Shown here in pieces: positions 25,123 to 32,404 of a stretch of 32,404 nucleotides of DNA. Where the stretch lies: contig CAZNDN010000034.1 in NCBI GenBank assembly GCA_964571815.1, positions 1 to 32,404 on the forward strand, in the 5' to 3' direction. The notes beneath the pieces are model-generated. The model was not told the DNA's origin and did no database searches. It worked only from the letters and a program-made list of their open reading frames with translations. Source of the stretch: CAZNDN01 sp964571815 (GTDB taxonomy: Bacteria; Fibrobacterota; Chitinivibrionia; Chitinivibrionales; WJKA01). Position numbers and translations under genes: made by a program. Positions within the stretch are counted from its first letter, which is position 1. Every line of letters starts with the position of its first letter.

Positions 25123-27227
25123 GGTTGACCCCCCGCCTGTGCGATCAGTCGCGAGATTTCCTCGCGCACGTCCGCTCGTCGGGACTTCGCACGAGCTGAG
25201 GTGAAATGATGAATCGCGCGGTCCCTTTGCCCGTCGTCAAGATACACCTTTCCCAGGAGCATCTCGGGTTCGGCGTTTGCGGGAGAAAGCTCCACCGCGT
25301 GCGTGAGGGCCTCGATCGCACGGTCGTGATAGTTGCGGGAGTTGCGCACGATCGATTCGTACAGTGTTCTTCCCAGACCGGTGAGGGCATCTGCACAGCG
25401 AGGGCAGTTTTGCACCACCTGTTCGTACTGCGTAACCGCCACGTCGTACCACGCCATCATTTCGTAGGTCCGGGCGAGGGCGATTCGTGCGCGTCTGTTG
25501 CCGGGATAGGTTTCGAGCCAGGTTTCCAGGTGCCGGACCGCATCCTCGAAGGCTCCGCGATTGCGAAGGAGCCCAACGAGTTTTTCGAGCGCAGTTTCGT
25601 GGTTGGGGGCCAGGTCCAGCACGGCACGATAGTGCTGCTCCGCCTCCCGGTTTTCACCGAGCGTGTCGGCCAGCGCGGCCATGTGCATGAGGAGTTCGGG
25701 CTCTGCCGAGGCCGGCTCGGCCACCTGTTTGAGACACCGGTAGGCCGGGCGGAATTTTCCCAGCGTCCGATACGCAATGCTGAGATTGCGGAGTACCGTC
25801 TCGTTGTGTGCGCCGTAGTCCAGTGCCTTCTCGTACGCCTTGACCGCTTCGCGGGCCTTGCCCTGAAGCAGGAGGGTGTTGCCGAGGTTGTTGAGTGCGT
25901 GTTGCGTGTGTCGCGGAGATCCGACGGCTTCGCTGAAGACGCGTACCGCCCGTCGTCGGCTTCCCCGATGCCAGGAAAGGACACCCAGGTTGAGTGAGGC
26001 CGCTTCGAGATGCGGGTTTTGCTCGCTGGTACGCTCCAGGATATCACGCGCCTTCTCGTACCACCCGAGTTCGAAGTAGGTGTGGGCAAGATTGAAAAGG
26101 GTCGTGGGGTTGTCGGGGGCGCGCTCCAGGGCCGTCTGAAGAAGCTGCACGGACTCCATGAGCCTGTCTTGCTTTCGATACACGGCAGCGAGAAACGAGT
26201 AGTATCGCATGTGGTGGGGGCGGAAGGTGATGAGCCGGTTGAACAGTTCCGAAGCTTTCGTGAAATCGCCTGTTTTGAGACAGACGCGGGCCAGGAGAAA
26301 CTCACATTCGAGGTCCGACGGTCCCTTGTCGATTGCGCGTGTGAGGGAGGCGGTTGCCCGCTGGAACTGTCCCGCTTTCAGATAGGCACGTCCCAGTGCC
26401 CGCAGGCCCGAGGATGTTTGACTGAGCACATCCTTTTCGGCAAGGGCAAACTCCAGGGCTTTGCCGGGAGACCCGTGCTGAACCAGGGTCTCCACCAACT
26501 CGGCCGCGGCGTGGGAATTTCGAGGAGATGCCTCGACCGCTCGGGAAAGGTACTCCCGTGCGAGGTCGGTCCGTTCGCTTCGAGCATACAGCGCACCCAT
26601 GCGGCAGAGAGCCGCGGAGAAGTCGGGAGCCTGCTCGATCGCCCGCCCGTACGCCGTGAGCGCATCGGCGTAGCGGCCGTGAAGCTCAAAACCGTACCCC
26701 GCCAGATAGGTGGCAAATGCCCGAAACTCGGCCGTAATCGGTGAAGCGTGCACGCGGTCGTCGTCCTTTCCCACCGGCTGTTCCATACATGAAAGCAGGT
26801 TGCGCAGAATGCTGCCGCACAGGGAGGGAAGCGACCTGAGGGGGCCTTGTGCACGAAATCGTTTTTTTACCATTGCGTTGCCGCGATACGACACGATGCG
26901 CAGTTCGAGACGGACCGTGTCGGCCTTGACGAAATACCGGCCGCCCACGGCATACTGCCATTGCCAGCGGGTGCGGTGAAGCTGCAGGGCGCTGTCGGTC
27001 TCCATGTAGCGGGCCGATGAGTCGAGCGGGAACAGAAAGAGCGGGTCCCAGACCTGCATTCCCCGAAGATAGCTGAGTTCTTCGAAGAGCACCGCCGGCA
27101 CGCAATTGCCGACCCACTCGGTCAGTTCGTCCCCGGTGGCGTCGACGAGAGGAAAGAGTACCACGCCGGTGCGGCAGAGTGCCGGGGCATGAAGCAGAAG
27201 GATACAAATGAGCGCGTAGCGTTTCAT
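25119..27227 (-). CDS. Secreted TPR protein with TolB-N/FlgO-like N-terminal domain
   Basis: 702 residues, first gene of the four-gene operon. ATG 27227 is chosen because it opens a signal peptide (MKRYALICILLLHAPALC); the frame continues upstream into the assembly gap without a start signal. Residues about 20-150 (VVLFPLVDATGDELTEWVGNCVPAVLFEEL, VGGRYFVKADTVRLELRIVS) resemble the TolB N-terminal or FlgO-like domain found in front of TPRs in signalling and envelope proteins. From about residue 165 to the end there are roughly fourteen TPR units with normal spacing, such as YADALTAYGRAIEQAPDF, NPTTLFNLAHTYFELGWYEKA and ALNNLGNTLLLQGKAREAV. The CxxC in NCPRCADAL is present near 625. The stop overlaps the next start (ATGA). 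The molecular partner is unknown. Confidence 0.75.
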   Translation of the reverse strand: MKRYALICILLLHAPALCRTGVVLFPLVDATGDELTEWVGNCVPAVLFEELSYLRGMQVWDPLFLFPLDSSARYMETDSALQLHRTRWQWQYAVGGRYFVKADTVRLELRIVSYRGNAMVKKRFRAQGPLRSLPSLCGSILRNLLSCMEQPVGKDDDRVHASPITAEFRAFATYLAGYGFELHGRYADALTAYGRAIEQAPDFSAALCRMGALYARSERTDLAREYLSRAVEASPRNSHAAAELVETLVQHGSPGKALEFALAEKDVLSQTSSGLRALGRAYLKAGQFQRATASLTRAIDKGPSDLECEFLLARVCLKTGDFTKASELFNRLITFRPHHMRYYSFLAAVYRKQDRLMESVQLLQTALERAPDNPTTLFNLAHTYFELGWYEKARDILERTSEQNPHLEAASLNLGVLSWHRGSRRRAVRVFSEAVGSPRHTQHALNNLGNTLLLQGKAREAVKAYEKALDYGAHNETVLRNLSIAYRTLGKFRPAYRCLKQVAEPASAEPELLMHMAALADTLGENREAEQHYRAVLDLAPNHETALEKLVGLLRNRGAFEDAVRHLETWLETYPGNRRARIALARTYEMMAWYDVAVTQYEQVVQNCPRCADALTGLGRTLYESIVRNSRNYHDRAIEALTHAVELSPANAEPEMLLGKVYLDDGQRDRAIHHFTSARAKSRRADVREEISRLIAQAGGQP

Positions 27228-27244
27228 AGCATTCGGGTAACGGA

Positions 27245-27256
27245 ACCGGGCCCGGT
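27245..27256. promoter_or_regulatory. 12-bp palindrome, candidate operator (proximal)
   Basis: ACCGGGCCCGGT is a perfect palindrome lying between the likely transcription start and the start codon of the TPR operon. Its core CGGGCCCG is the same as in the palindrome at 27307-27318. Confidence 0.4.
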
Positions 27257-27285
27257 CCGGCGCTCGAATCGAGTCGCCGTGATGC

Positions 27286-27291
27286 ATTATA
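27286..27291 (-). promoter_or_regulatory. Probable promoter -10 of the envelope operon
   Basis: The minus strand reads TATAAT here, 59 bases upstream of the operon's ATG. No consensus -35 is visible at 17 bases; that position is covered by the distal palindrome, so an activator or repressor site may replace it. An alternative pair is TTGATT and TAAACT with an 18-base spacer, just upstream on the same strand. Confidence 0.5.
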
Positions 27292-27306
27292 GAGTTTATC
27301 ATTAGT

Positions 27307-27318
27307 TTCGGGCCCGAA
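27307..27318. promoter_or_regulatory. 12-bp palindrome, candidate operator (distal, over -35)
   Basis: TTCGGGCCCGAA is a perfect palindrome placed where the -35 of the TATAAT promoter should be. It shares the CGGGCCCG core with the palindrome at 27245-27256; their centres are 62 bp apart, close to six turns of DNA. Confidence 0.45.
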
Positions 27319-27326
27319 TCAACGCA

Positions 27327-27381
27327 GCGAAGAGCAGAGCACGAAATCGGGTTTTCGCGATTGCTTGAAACCGGAGACAAG
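27327..27381. repeat. 55-bp repeat, left flank of the assembly gap
   Basis: This 55-base stretch is repeated exactly at 27482-27536 on the other side of the gap. It starts GCGAAGAGCAGAGC and ends ACCGGAGACAAG on the plus strand. Confidence 0.95.
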
Positions 27382-27481
27382 NNNNNNNNNNNNNNNNNNN
27401 NNNNNNNNNNNNNNNNNNNNNNNNNNNNNNNNNNNNNNNNNNNNNNNNNNNNNNNNNNNNNNNNNNNNNNNNNNNNNNNNN
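27382..27481. other. Assembly gap of 100 N
   Basis: Exactly 100 N, a conventional scaffold spacer, so the true length is unknown. No gene claimed here crosses the gap. Confidence 0.99.
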
Positions 27482-27536
27482 GCGAAGAGCAGAGCACGAA
27501 ATCGGGTTTTCGCGATTGCTTGAAACCGGAGACAAG
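27482..27536. repeat. 55-bp repeat, right flank of the assembly gap
   Basis: Identical to 27327-27381. A shared end of 55 bases is what two contigs of a de Bruijn assembly with k=55 would show, or it is part of an unresolved tandem repeat. Confidence 0.95.
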
Positions 27537-28021
27537 ACCGCGCATCTGCGAAGTATTCTACACGGGGAAGCAATGATCTGCGATGATTCCGGGAAACGCG
27601 GCGCGGCCGGGTTAGACTCTCTGTCCGTGACATCTACCCTTCGGTGGGCTCAGTGCATGCGTTTATTGCGTGTTTCTTTCTATCAGTGCCAACTCACATT
27701 GGCCATTTTCTTTTGTGTTCCTCAAGCGCCGGCATCTGGTCTCTCCCGCTCCACGGGACTCCGGCGAAGCCGGCTTAGAGTATGTTGGGGGATCGGAGCA
27801 TCTTTCTTTCCGGGTGATGTCCGGGCAGGATTTGAATCGGTAGGAAGGGGAGCAAAGGGAGCCTCCGGAAGCTCGCCAATCTGAGCACTTCACGGTGCCG
27901 CATCAGGTGCGGATTGGGGCATACGTGGCGGGATCGGGTGCGCGGCGCATGGTTGGGGAGATATGGGGGGGACAGGCGGGAAACCAAATGAAGGTGGGGT
28001 CGGCGCCGCGGGGCAACGTGT
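27537..28021. other. Intergenic region between gap and diguanylate cyclase, no supported gene
   Basis: No frame here has a ribosome-binding site together with a recognisable product. Open frames on the minus strand (for example 27775-28551) run antisense into the diguanylate cyclase gene and have Arg/His-rich, unprotein-like composition. Short hairpins are visible, such as CCGGC-GAA-GCCGG near 27761-27775 and CCGCA/TGCGG at 27898-27902 with 27908-27912. The last part is strongly G-rich on the plus strand. Because an intrinsic terminator follows at 28022, part of this region may be a transcribed leader or small RNA, though it matches no RNA family I know. Confidence 0.4.
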
Positions 28022-28047
28022 GCGGGCTTCCCGCGTTTGTTATTTTT
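28022..28047 (+). terminator. Intrinsic terminator or attenuator before the diguanylate cyclase
   Basis: GCGGG-CTT-CCCGC (28022-28034) is followed by the T-rich tract GTTTGTTATTTTT. It points in the same direction as the gene that begins 58 bases downstream. No plus-strand gene lies upstream for it to terminate, so attenuation of a leader transcript is possible. Confidence 0.55.
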
Positions 28048-28104
28048 ACGAGTTGTATGTCGGCGGTGCGTGGGGGCAACGAGAAATCGTGACGGGAGGA
28101 GAGC

Positions 28105-28950
28105 ATGCCGCAGCAGGCGGAGAGTTCGGGCGGGCTGGGAGCAGCCCCTCTGGTGTCGTCGGGGGTGCTTCTTGCGGTCCTGCTGGGAGTGATCGACTAT
28201 CTGACGGGATCCGAAGTCTCGCTGGTTCTGTTCTACGTGGTGCCCTGCGGGCTGGTTACGTGGTATGCGGGGCTTCCGGCCGGGATATTCATAGCGGTGA
28301 TATGCGGCGCGGCGTGGACCGGCGCGGAGTGGCGCCTCAAGGATGTCTACCAAAACGCGTTCGCCTTTCCGTGGAATGCCGCTTCGAATTTCGTCCTCTT
28401 TGCGGCTTCGGCGGTCGCACTGGCATTGCTGCGTAAGGCAATGGGGACCCGGAAGAAGGTGGTCATGACCGACCCGGTCACCGGCGTTGCTTCCGCGGCG
28501 GCATTCCTGGAGGCGGCCCACGCAGAGATTCATCGTGCCCGTCGCTATCACAAGTCAACGTCGCTGGCCTATATCGACGTGGACAACCTGAAGGAACTCA
28601 ACCACAAGGCGGGACACGGTGAAGGCGACCGGCTGCTGCGCGTGGTGGCACAGACCGTCAAGGGCACTATCAGGGTCGTGGATATCGTTGCCCGCGTGGG
28701 TGGCGATGAATTTGCGCTTCTTCTGCCGGAAACCGGTCCCGATGAGGCCGAAGCGTTTGTGGGCAAGCTGCACGACCAGCTCGCCGAAGTGATGAAGGAC
28801 TACGAATGGTCCGCCACGGTCAGTATTGGTATTGCCTCATTCTTCAGCCCGCCCGATTCGGTGGACCGGATGGTACGGGAGGCCGAAGAGCTGGCCTACG
28901 CGGCCAAGGAAGAAGGTAAGAACAGGATTAAGCAGAAGGTCCTGGGATAG
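28105..28950 (+). CDS. Membrane-bound diguanylate cyclase (GGDEF) with inhibitory site
   Basis: The enzyme makes c-di-GMP from two GTP. The 281-residue protein starts with three to four membrane segments (about 15-113), beginning VLLAVLLGVIDYLTG and including LFYVVPCGLVTWYAG, an arrangement common in sensory GGDEF proteins with no periplasmic domain. The catalytic domain covers about 120-281: TDPVTGVASAAAF in place of the usual DxLTGLxNRRxF, DVDNLKELNHKAGHGEGD, then GGDEF intact at 199-203. RVVD at 190-193 is in the correct position for the RxxD inhibitory site, so product inhibition is likely. The second Asp of the NDxxGH segment is His, and the LTGLxNRR part is poorly kept, so activity should not be taken for granted. 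GGGAGGAG precedes the ATG. It converges with the beta-helix gene. Confidence 0.92.
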   Translation: MPQQAESSGGLGAAPLVSSGVLLAVLLGVIDYLTGSEVSLVLFYVVPCGLVTWYAGLPAGIFIAVICGAAWTGAEWRLKDVYQNAFAFPWNAASNFVLFAASAVALALLRKAMGTRKKVVMTDPVTGVASAAAFLEAAHAEIHRARRYHKSTSLAYIDVDNLKELNHKAGHGEGDRLLRVVAQTVKGTIRVVDIVARVGGDEFALLLPETGPDEAEAFVGKLHDQLAEVMKDYEWSATVSIGIASFFSPPDSVDRMVREAEELAYAAKEEGKNRIKQKVLG

Positions 28951-28988
28951 AGCCGACCCCCTCCCTGCCGCATCTCCCGCGGGATACT

Positions 28989-31607
28989 TCAACGAAGGCG
29001 GATGAAGCGCATCGCCTGCTTTTCCCCCTGGTAGGATACCACAATCTGGAACACGCCGCTGGGAAGTCCTCTGAGGGGGATCCGCGAGGATTGCCGTGGC
29101 GGTTCGATTCCATACCGGGCCGTCACGGCACCGCGTGCATCGATGATTCTCACCTGGTAGGGAATACGGCGCGGGGTTGCGATCGTGCACCAGGAACCCC
29201 GGACGGTGATTCGCGGCAGGGCCGACAACCCGGCTCTGCGGCTCGGTCCGTGGGGTCGTATCGGTTGCGGATCGGGTGGATACTTCCACGCGGTTTCGGT
29301 CCAGGTATGCCCCGGTTTCCAGTTCTCACCGCCGAACTCGTACGCACCCAGATCGGGAGCCTCATGCTCGAAATCGGTAAGGGTGATCGCCTCGACGTAC
29401 GTCACCGTGTCGTCGGTCATCTGCTCCTTTGCGCGCGCCGGCGGCACGTAGGTGGTGCCGGCGTCGAAGGCAGGCGATTCCTTGCCTGACAGGGTGAAGT
29501 TGCGGCCGGCCGCATCGGTGATACCCCACTGTTCGGGTTTCCCGTTGCACACCAGTTCGTTGGTTCCCGGTATGAAATGGCTGGTGTTGGTTATGGAGTC
29601 GATGATTGTGTTGTTGTAGATGGTCCACTTGCCGGGACTGGCGGTATAGGGGGCAAACACGTGTCCCTTGCCTTTCCAGAATACGTTATGGTGCACCGTC
29701 CAGCCAAAGTTATCGGAGTCGAACCGCACCATGTGCTCGTAGTCGTACTGGTCGTGGAACCAGTTGTAGGCCAGCTCGGATCCATGGCCGGCGTTGGTGT
29801 ACATGTAAACGATACCCGCATCGGGGTTAATGAAGCCCGCCTTGTAGCAGTGATTCAGCAGCATGCTCTGTTCGCTTGATCGGCTGTGGTGGATAGTTGA
29901 ACGGCCGCAGTGGTAGAGCGTATTGTTGTGTATTTGGTGTTGAAAGCCGTTTTCGATGAACACCGGTGCATGGTAGGTGCCCTGGTAGGAGCAGTGGTGG
30001 ATCAGGCAATCGACAACTTTGTTGCGGGAGCCGGCGAGGATAACTCCCGACCCCGCGCTCCAGGCGATGGAGCAACGGCGGATGGTGTTGTTGTTGCCCG
30101 AGATATAGAACCCCAACCTCCCGTCGGACATGTCGGGAATCAGGTCCCAAATGAAGTGAAGGTTCTCGGGGACGGGCTTGTAGAAATACGAGTGGCTGAT
30201 ATAGCGGCCGTGGCAGTTCTCGATGAGGCACATTTCGGCACTGTTCATGGTTACCGAGCAGCCGAAGAATTTCAGCCCCCGGAGCACGATATTCTGCCGG
30301 TAGCTGCAATCGAAGGCAAGGGTACGTCTTTTGGCCTCAACCAGAACTTCGTTGGGATTCATATCGCCGGGACACCATAGATACACTGTTCCGTCCCGGA
30401 AGGCCCACTCTCCCTGTTTGTCGAGAAGTTGCAGTCCTCCGATGAAGGAGCCGTATCCCATTCCCGCCGCCGACGGCCACGAAGTCTTGTCCACATGGAA
30501 ACGCCGCCCCTCGGAGCCGGTCACCAGGCCGCAGGTGCCGATCCAGCCAAGGGGCGAGCGGCCGGTGAACAGACTTCCCTTGAAGAAGTCAGGCGGCTTG
30601 GCCCGCACTTCGGGATTGGTATGGTATTGCTCGTTGATATTGGCAACCGTATCGCCTTCGCCGTAGAACCGGATCTTCATCACCGTAGGATTAAAGATGG
30701 TCCCGTGGTATTCATGGGCCGTTCGGTTGAGCATGCGAACGGCCGTGTCACCGAGCTGTTCGGTATTGGGAAACCGCGCCTCGTCGACCATCTCACCGTT
30801 GATAAAAAGCTGGTTCGTTCCGGGGCCCAGGTCCCATGCGAGGGGCGCCTTGTATATGGATCCTTCATGCACACTCCAACCCGTTACCGGCTCGAGGCCG
30901 CTGATAACCGCGTCTTCTCCGGGATACGCTTCAAAGGTTATGGGTGCGGCAGGGGTGCCGCTGACCGGGACAACAACGGATTCTCGATAGACTCCCTGCC
31001 GGATGACGCAGCGGTCGCCCGGCTTCATCAGGCCGGCGGCATGCTGGATGGTTCGAAGCGGTTCGGCTTCGGTGCCCGGGTTGCTGTTGCTGCCTCCGAC
31101 GGCAACGAAGTACGTGACGGGTGTCGTGCCGGTATTTTCCTCCACGGTTCCTTTGAACGACAGCAGACCGTCCAGCCAGCAGCTTGTGTTTTTGAAAACA
31201 AGGAAACAGTTGTGGACGCCGGAGACCGGTTGGAGAGGCACGGAATACGACTGGATATTCTCGTATCGTTCGGTGCCGGGGACGTTCAGTGAGCCAATCA
31301 GTTGTCCCTCCGTCGCATCGAGTCGCACTTCAATAGTACCCGCTTCATTGAGACTGCCGATATTCATCTCCAGTGTCGAGTACGCGCCGTCGAGAAAATC
31401 CAGGGAGTCATAGCGCAGCCAATCTCCGTCGGTGCAGCCCTTCACGGTTCGCGGCCCTTCCCGCCAGTTTTCAACTCCGTGGGAGGAGTCGCAGAACGAC
31501 GCCATGCGGCTCATCTCGACGGGAAGGGGGGCGGCAGAAGAGGAAAAGGTGCTGAGAATCAGGATCGTGAGCAGTGCGACAGGTGAACCGCTTCGGGATG
31601 GAAACAT
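28989..31607 (-). CDS. Secreted CBM6 and parallel beta-helix protein with T9SS-like C-terminal tail
   Basis: 872 residues from ATG 31607, which has GAAGGGG just upstream and opens a signal peptide (VALLTILILSTFSSSAA); an in-frame ATG at 31655 would put 16 polar residues first. Residues about 35-155 look like a family 6 carbohydrate-binding module (DGDWLRYDSLDF, GTIEVRLDATEGQLIGSLNVP, CWLDGLLSF). From about 163 (YFVAVGGSNSNPGTEAEPL) a right-handed parallel beta-helix follows, with many short repeats such as NNTIRRCSIAWSAGSGVIL and NKVVDCLIHHCSYQG to about 720. The family includes polysaccharide lyases and epimerases; I cannot name catalytic residues. The last 70 residues (VRIIDARGAV...LRGLPSGVFQIVVSYQGEKQ...FIRL) resemble Por-secretion-system sorting tails. 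A role in polysaccharide binding or breakdown is likely. Confidence 0.85.
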   Translation of the reverse strand: MFPSRSGSPVALLTILILSTFSSSAAPLPVEMSRMASFCDSSHGVENWREGPRTVKGCTDGDWLRYDSLDFLDGAYSTLEMNIGSLNEAGTIEVRLDATEGQLIGSLNVPGTERYENIQSYSVPLQPVSGVHNCFLVFKNTSCWLDGLLSFKGTVEENTGTTPVTYFVAVGGSNSNPGTEAEPLRTIQHAAGLMKPGDRCVIRQGVYRESVVVPVSGTPAAPITFEAYPGEDAVISGLEPVTGWSVHEGSIYKAPLAWDLGPGTNQLFINGEMVDEARFPNTEQLGDTAVRMLNRTAHEYHGTIFNPTVMKIRFYGEGDTVANINEQYHTNPEVRAKPPDFFKGSLFTGRSPLGWIGTCGLVTGSEGRRFHVDKTSWPSAAGMGYGSFIGGLQLLDKQGEWAFRDGTVYLWCPGDMNPNEVLVEAKRRTLAFDCSYRQNIVLRGLKFFGCSVTMNSAEMCLIENCHGRYISHSYFYKPVPENLHFIWDLIPDMSDGRLGFYISGNNNTIRRCSIAWSAGSGVILAGSRNKVVDCLIHHCSYQGTYHAPVFIENGFQHQIHNNTLYHCGRSTIHHSRSSEQSMLLNHCYKAGFINPDAGIVYMYTNAGHGSELAYNWFHDQYDYEHMVRFDSDNFGWTVHHNVFWKGKGHVFAPYTASPGKWTIYNNTIIDSITNTSHFIPGTNELVCNGKPEQWGITDAAGRNFTLSGKESPAFDAGTTYVPPARAKEQMTDDTVTYVEAITLTDFEHEAPDLGAYEFGGENWKPGHTWTETAWKYPPDPQPIRPHGPSRRAGLSALPRITVRGSWCTIATPRRIPYQVRIIDARGAVTARYGIEPPRQSSRIPLRGLPSGVFQIVVSYQGEKQAMRFIRLR

Positions 31608-32397
31608 GGGACCCCTTCGAGGATAGGTGCTGTGTGTTAATCGGTTAAGCCGCAACTACGGGAGAATAACGCGCGAAGTTGGCACGGTCCGAGTAGTTGA
31701 ATGTCCCCCCTTCGGCATCTCGTATCACCCCCTAATATAAGCCAGGACGGTGCGAAATGCCGGCCGAAACCGAGTGCGTGGCCTGAAATGCTCCGTTTGA
31801 GGTGGACGGCATCGTTGTTCTATCCCCTGGTGACGATGGGTTTTTCGACTGGAAGAAACCGGAAGGTCAAGCGGTTCAGTCTGCTGCCGGCGTTCCCGGG
31901 CGCTTCGGGGCTTGCGCCGATGTTGAGAGTCTGCTGCGCCGGCGTTCTTGTCGTCGCGGTTTGGCTCCTCCTGTCGCTTGTGCACTTGGAGGTCGCACCG
32001 GCGAAGATCGTCCGTGTGCGCGTGGGGGTACAAAAAATGCGGTGATGTGAGTGTTGCCCACTCGATCTTGTCGAACTCTGAAGAAAATCAAGCTTCTCTT
32101 GCGGTTTTTCCTTATATTACCAGCAGACCGAGAGAGGTGAGCTACCGAGATTCCGCAAGGGATGCGGCCGACGGGGGACGGGGGTGAACTACCCTTGTCG
32201 GCAGGGTTTCGTAATCGCACGAGGACGGCAGGTTTTGGAGGGGGAGGACTCCTCTGGGGGCCCCGACAAGTTTCGGCGGCGGGCGCGAACCTCGGTTGTG
32301 CATATCATATCAGGTGGCGGAACCGAATTTCAGCAGGGGCTTTGCATTCTGTGATTGACCTTTGCTCATTCATAATCAGGAAGGGAGTTGTTTATTT
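31608..32397. other. Mostly non-coding region with a structured leader candidate
   Basis: Next to the beta-helix gene, the minus strand has TATATT at 31734-31739, a possible -10 for that gene without a clear -35. A plus-strand frame at 31701-32045 encodes a 114-residue peptide with one hydrophobic stretch (VCCAGVLVVAVWLLLSLV) but has no ribosome-binding site and no recognisable relative; I leave it out as a gene. From 32098 the region holds an inverted repeat CTTGCGG/CCGCAAG (32098-32104 with 32153-32159), a -10-like TATATT at 32113, and two further stem-loops (32168-32201 and 32217-32301) ahead of the start codon at 32398. Confidence 0.4.
32168..32301 (+). other. Possible structured RNA leader upstream of the last gene start
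   Basis: CCGAC (32168-32172) pairs with GTCGG (32197-32201), enclosing GGGT/ACCC (32182-32185 with 32191-32194). A second, larger stem joins GCACGAGG (32217-32224) with CCTC and GTGC (32290-32301, four-base bulge) around GC-rich inner hairpins. Position before a start codon suggests a leader element. It matches none of the riboswitch signatures I looked for. Confidence 0.3.
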
Positions 32398-32404
32398 ATG
32401 AAGC
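32398..32404 (+). CDS. Possible gene start at the right edge
   Basis: ATG at 32398 is preceded by AGGAAGGGAG (32378-32387) with ten bases of spacing. Only two codons (Met-Lys) are inside the window, so neither the gene nor its product can be identified. Its long AT-poor leader is described separately. Confidence 0.35.

Noticed and set aside
27828..27838. tRNA T-loop-like string GATTTGAATC
   Set aside because: No flanking stem of five pairs, acceptor or anticodon arm could be drawn on either strand.
27775..28551. Minus-strand frame of 258 codons antisense to the diguanylate cyclase
   Set aside because: Arg/His/Pro-rich composition with no domain; the GGDEF gene on the plus strand is certain.
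31701..32045. Possible small membrane protein of 114 residues
   Set aside because: One hydrophobic stretch but no ribosome-binding site, no family resemblance, and a first half with poor codon pattern.
32355..32376. TTGACC and CATAAT as a promoter before the last start codon
   Set aside because: Spacing between the hexamers is only ten bases.
1..32404. CRISPR arrays, insertion sequences, prophage genes, rRNA or tRNA genes
   Set aside because: No spaced repeat array, transposase, integrase or phage protein, and no rRNA or tRNA sequence was recognised.

Overview
The window is GC-rich bacterial chromosome carrying dnaA and a likely replication origin, late flagellar genes, a type IV pilus motor cluster and large secreted repeat proteins. 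The principal sigma factor is short, lacks region 1.1 and resembles the Bacteroidota/Fibrobacterota type. Together with a C-terminal tail like those of type IX secretion cargo, a CBM6/beta-helix protein and chitobiase-C-type repeats, this suggests a flagellated FCB-superphylum bacterium, possibly Fibrobacterota. That placement is inference from gene content. A 100-N gap at 27382-27481 shows the sequence is an assembled scaffold.

Layout. 1-1636: dnaA on the minus strand. 1637-1870: candidate oriC with DnaA boxes and AT-rich DNA. 2228-2926: a DUF5610-like gene behind a sigma-28-type promoter. 2987-4887 (minus): an MCE/MlaD-like protein translationally coupled to a probable outer-membrane protein. 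5040-7896 (plus): fliD, fliS and a FliT/FlgN-like chaperone, also behind a sigma-28-type promoter. 7979-9340 (minus): aspartate kinase. 9598-10467 (plus): the principal sigma factor, with a clear -35/-10 promoter. 10565-10894 (minus): flgM, whose start region lies in a perfect 95-bp tandem duplication below a third sigma-28-type promoter. 11241-15341 (minus): pilC, pilT and pilB. 15424-27227 (minus): four genes with overlapping ends encoding a TPR lipoprotein-like or periplasmic protein, a repeat/PKD/SUMF1-fold protein, a 1933-residue TPR protein and a small membrane-anchored protein resembling a decayed metallo-beta-lactamase fold. 28105-28950 (plus): a membrane diguanylate cyclase. 28989-31607 (minus): a secreted CBM6/beta-helix protein. 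31608-32397 is mostly non-coding and ends at a possible gene start.

How the parts may work together. FliD, FlgM and the DUF5610-like protein share one promoter type, so they probably form a FliA-dependent late flagellar set. The four-gene envelope operon is directly upstream of the pilus motors on the same strand. Its promoter is bracketed by two palindromes with the same core. This operon is the best candidate here for an undescribed system: a periplasmic or surface assembly that may be linked to pili. The diguanylate cyclase could connect motility and surface attachment, but nothing in the sequence proves that link.
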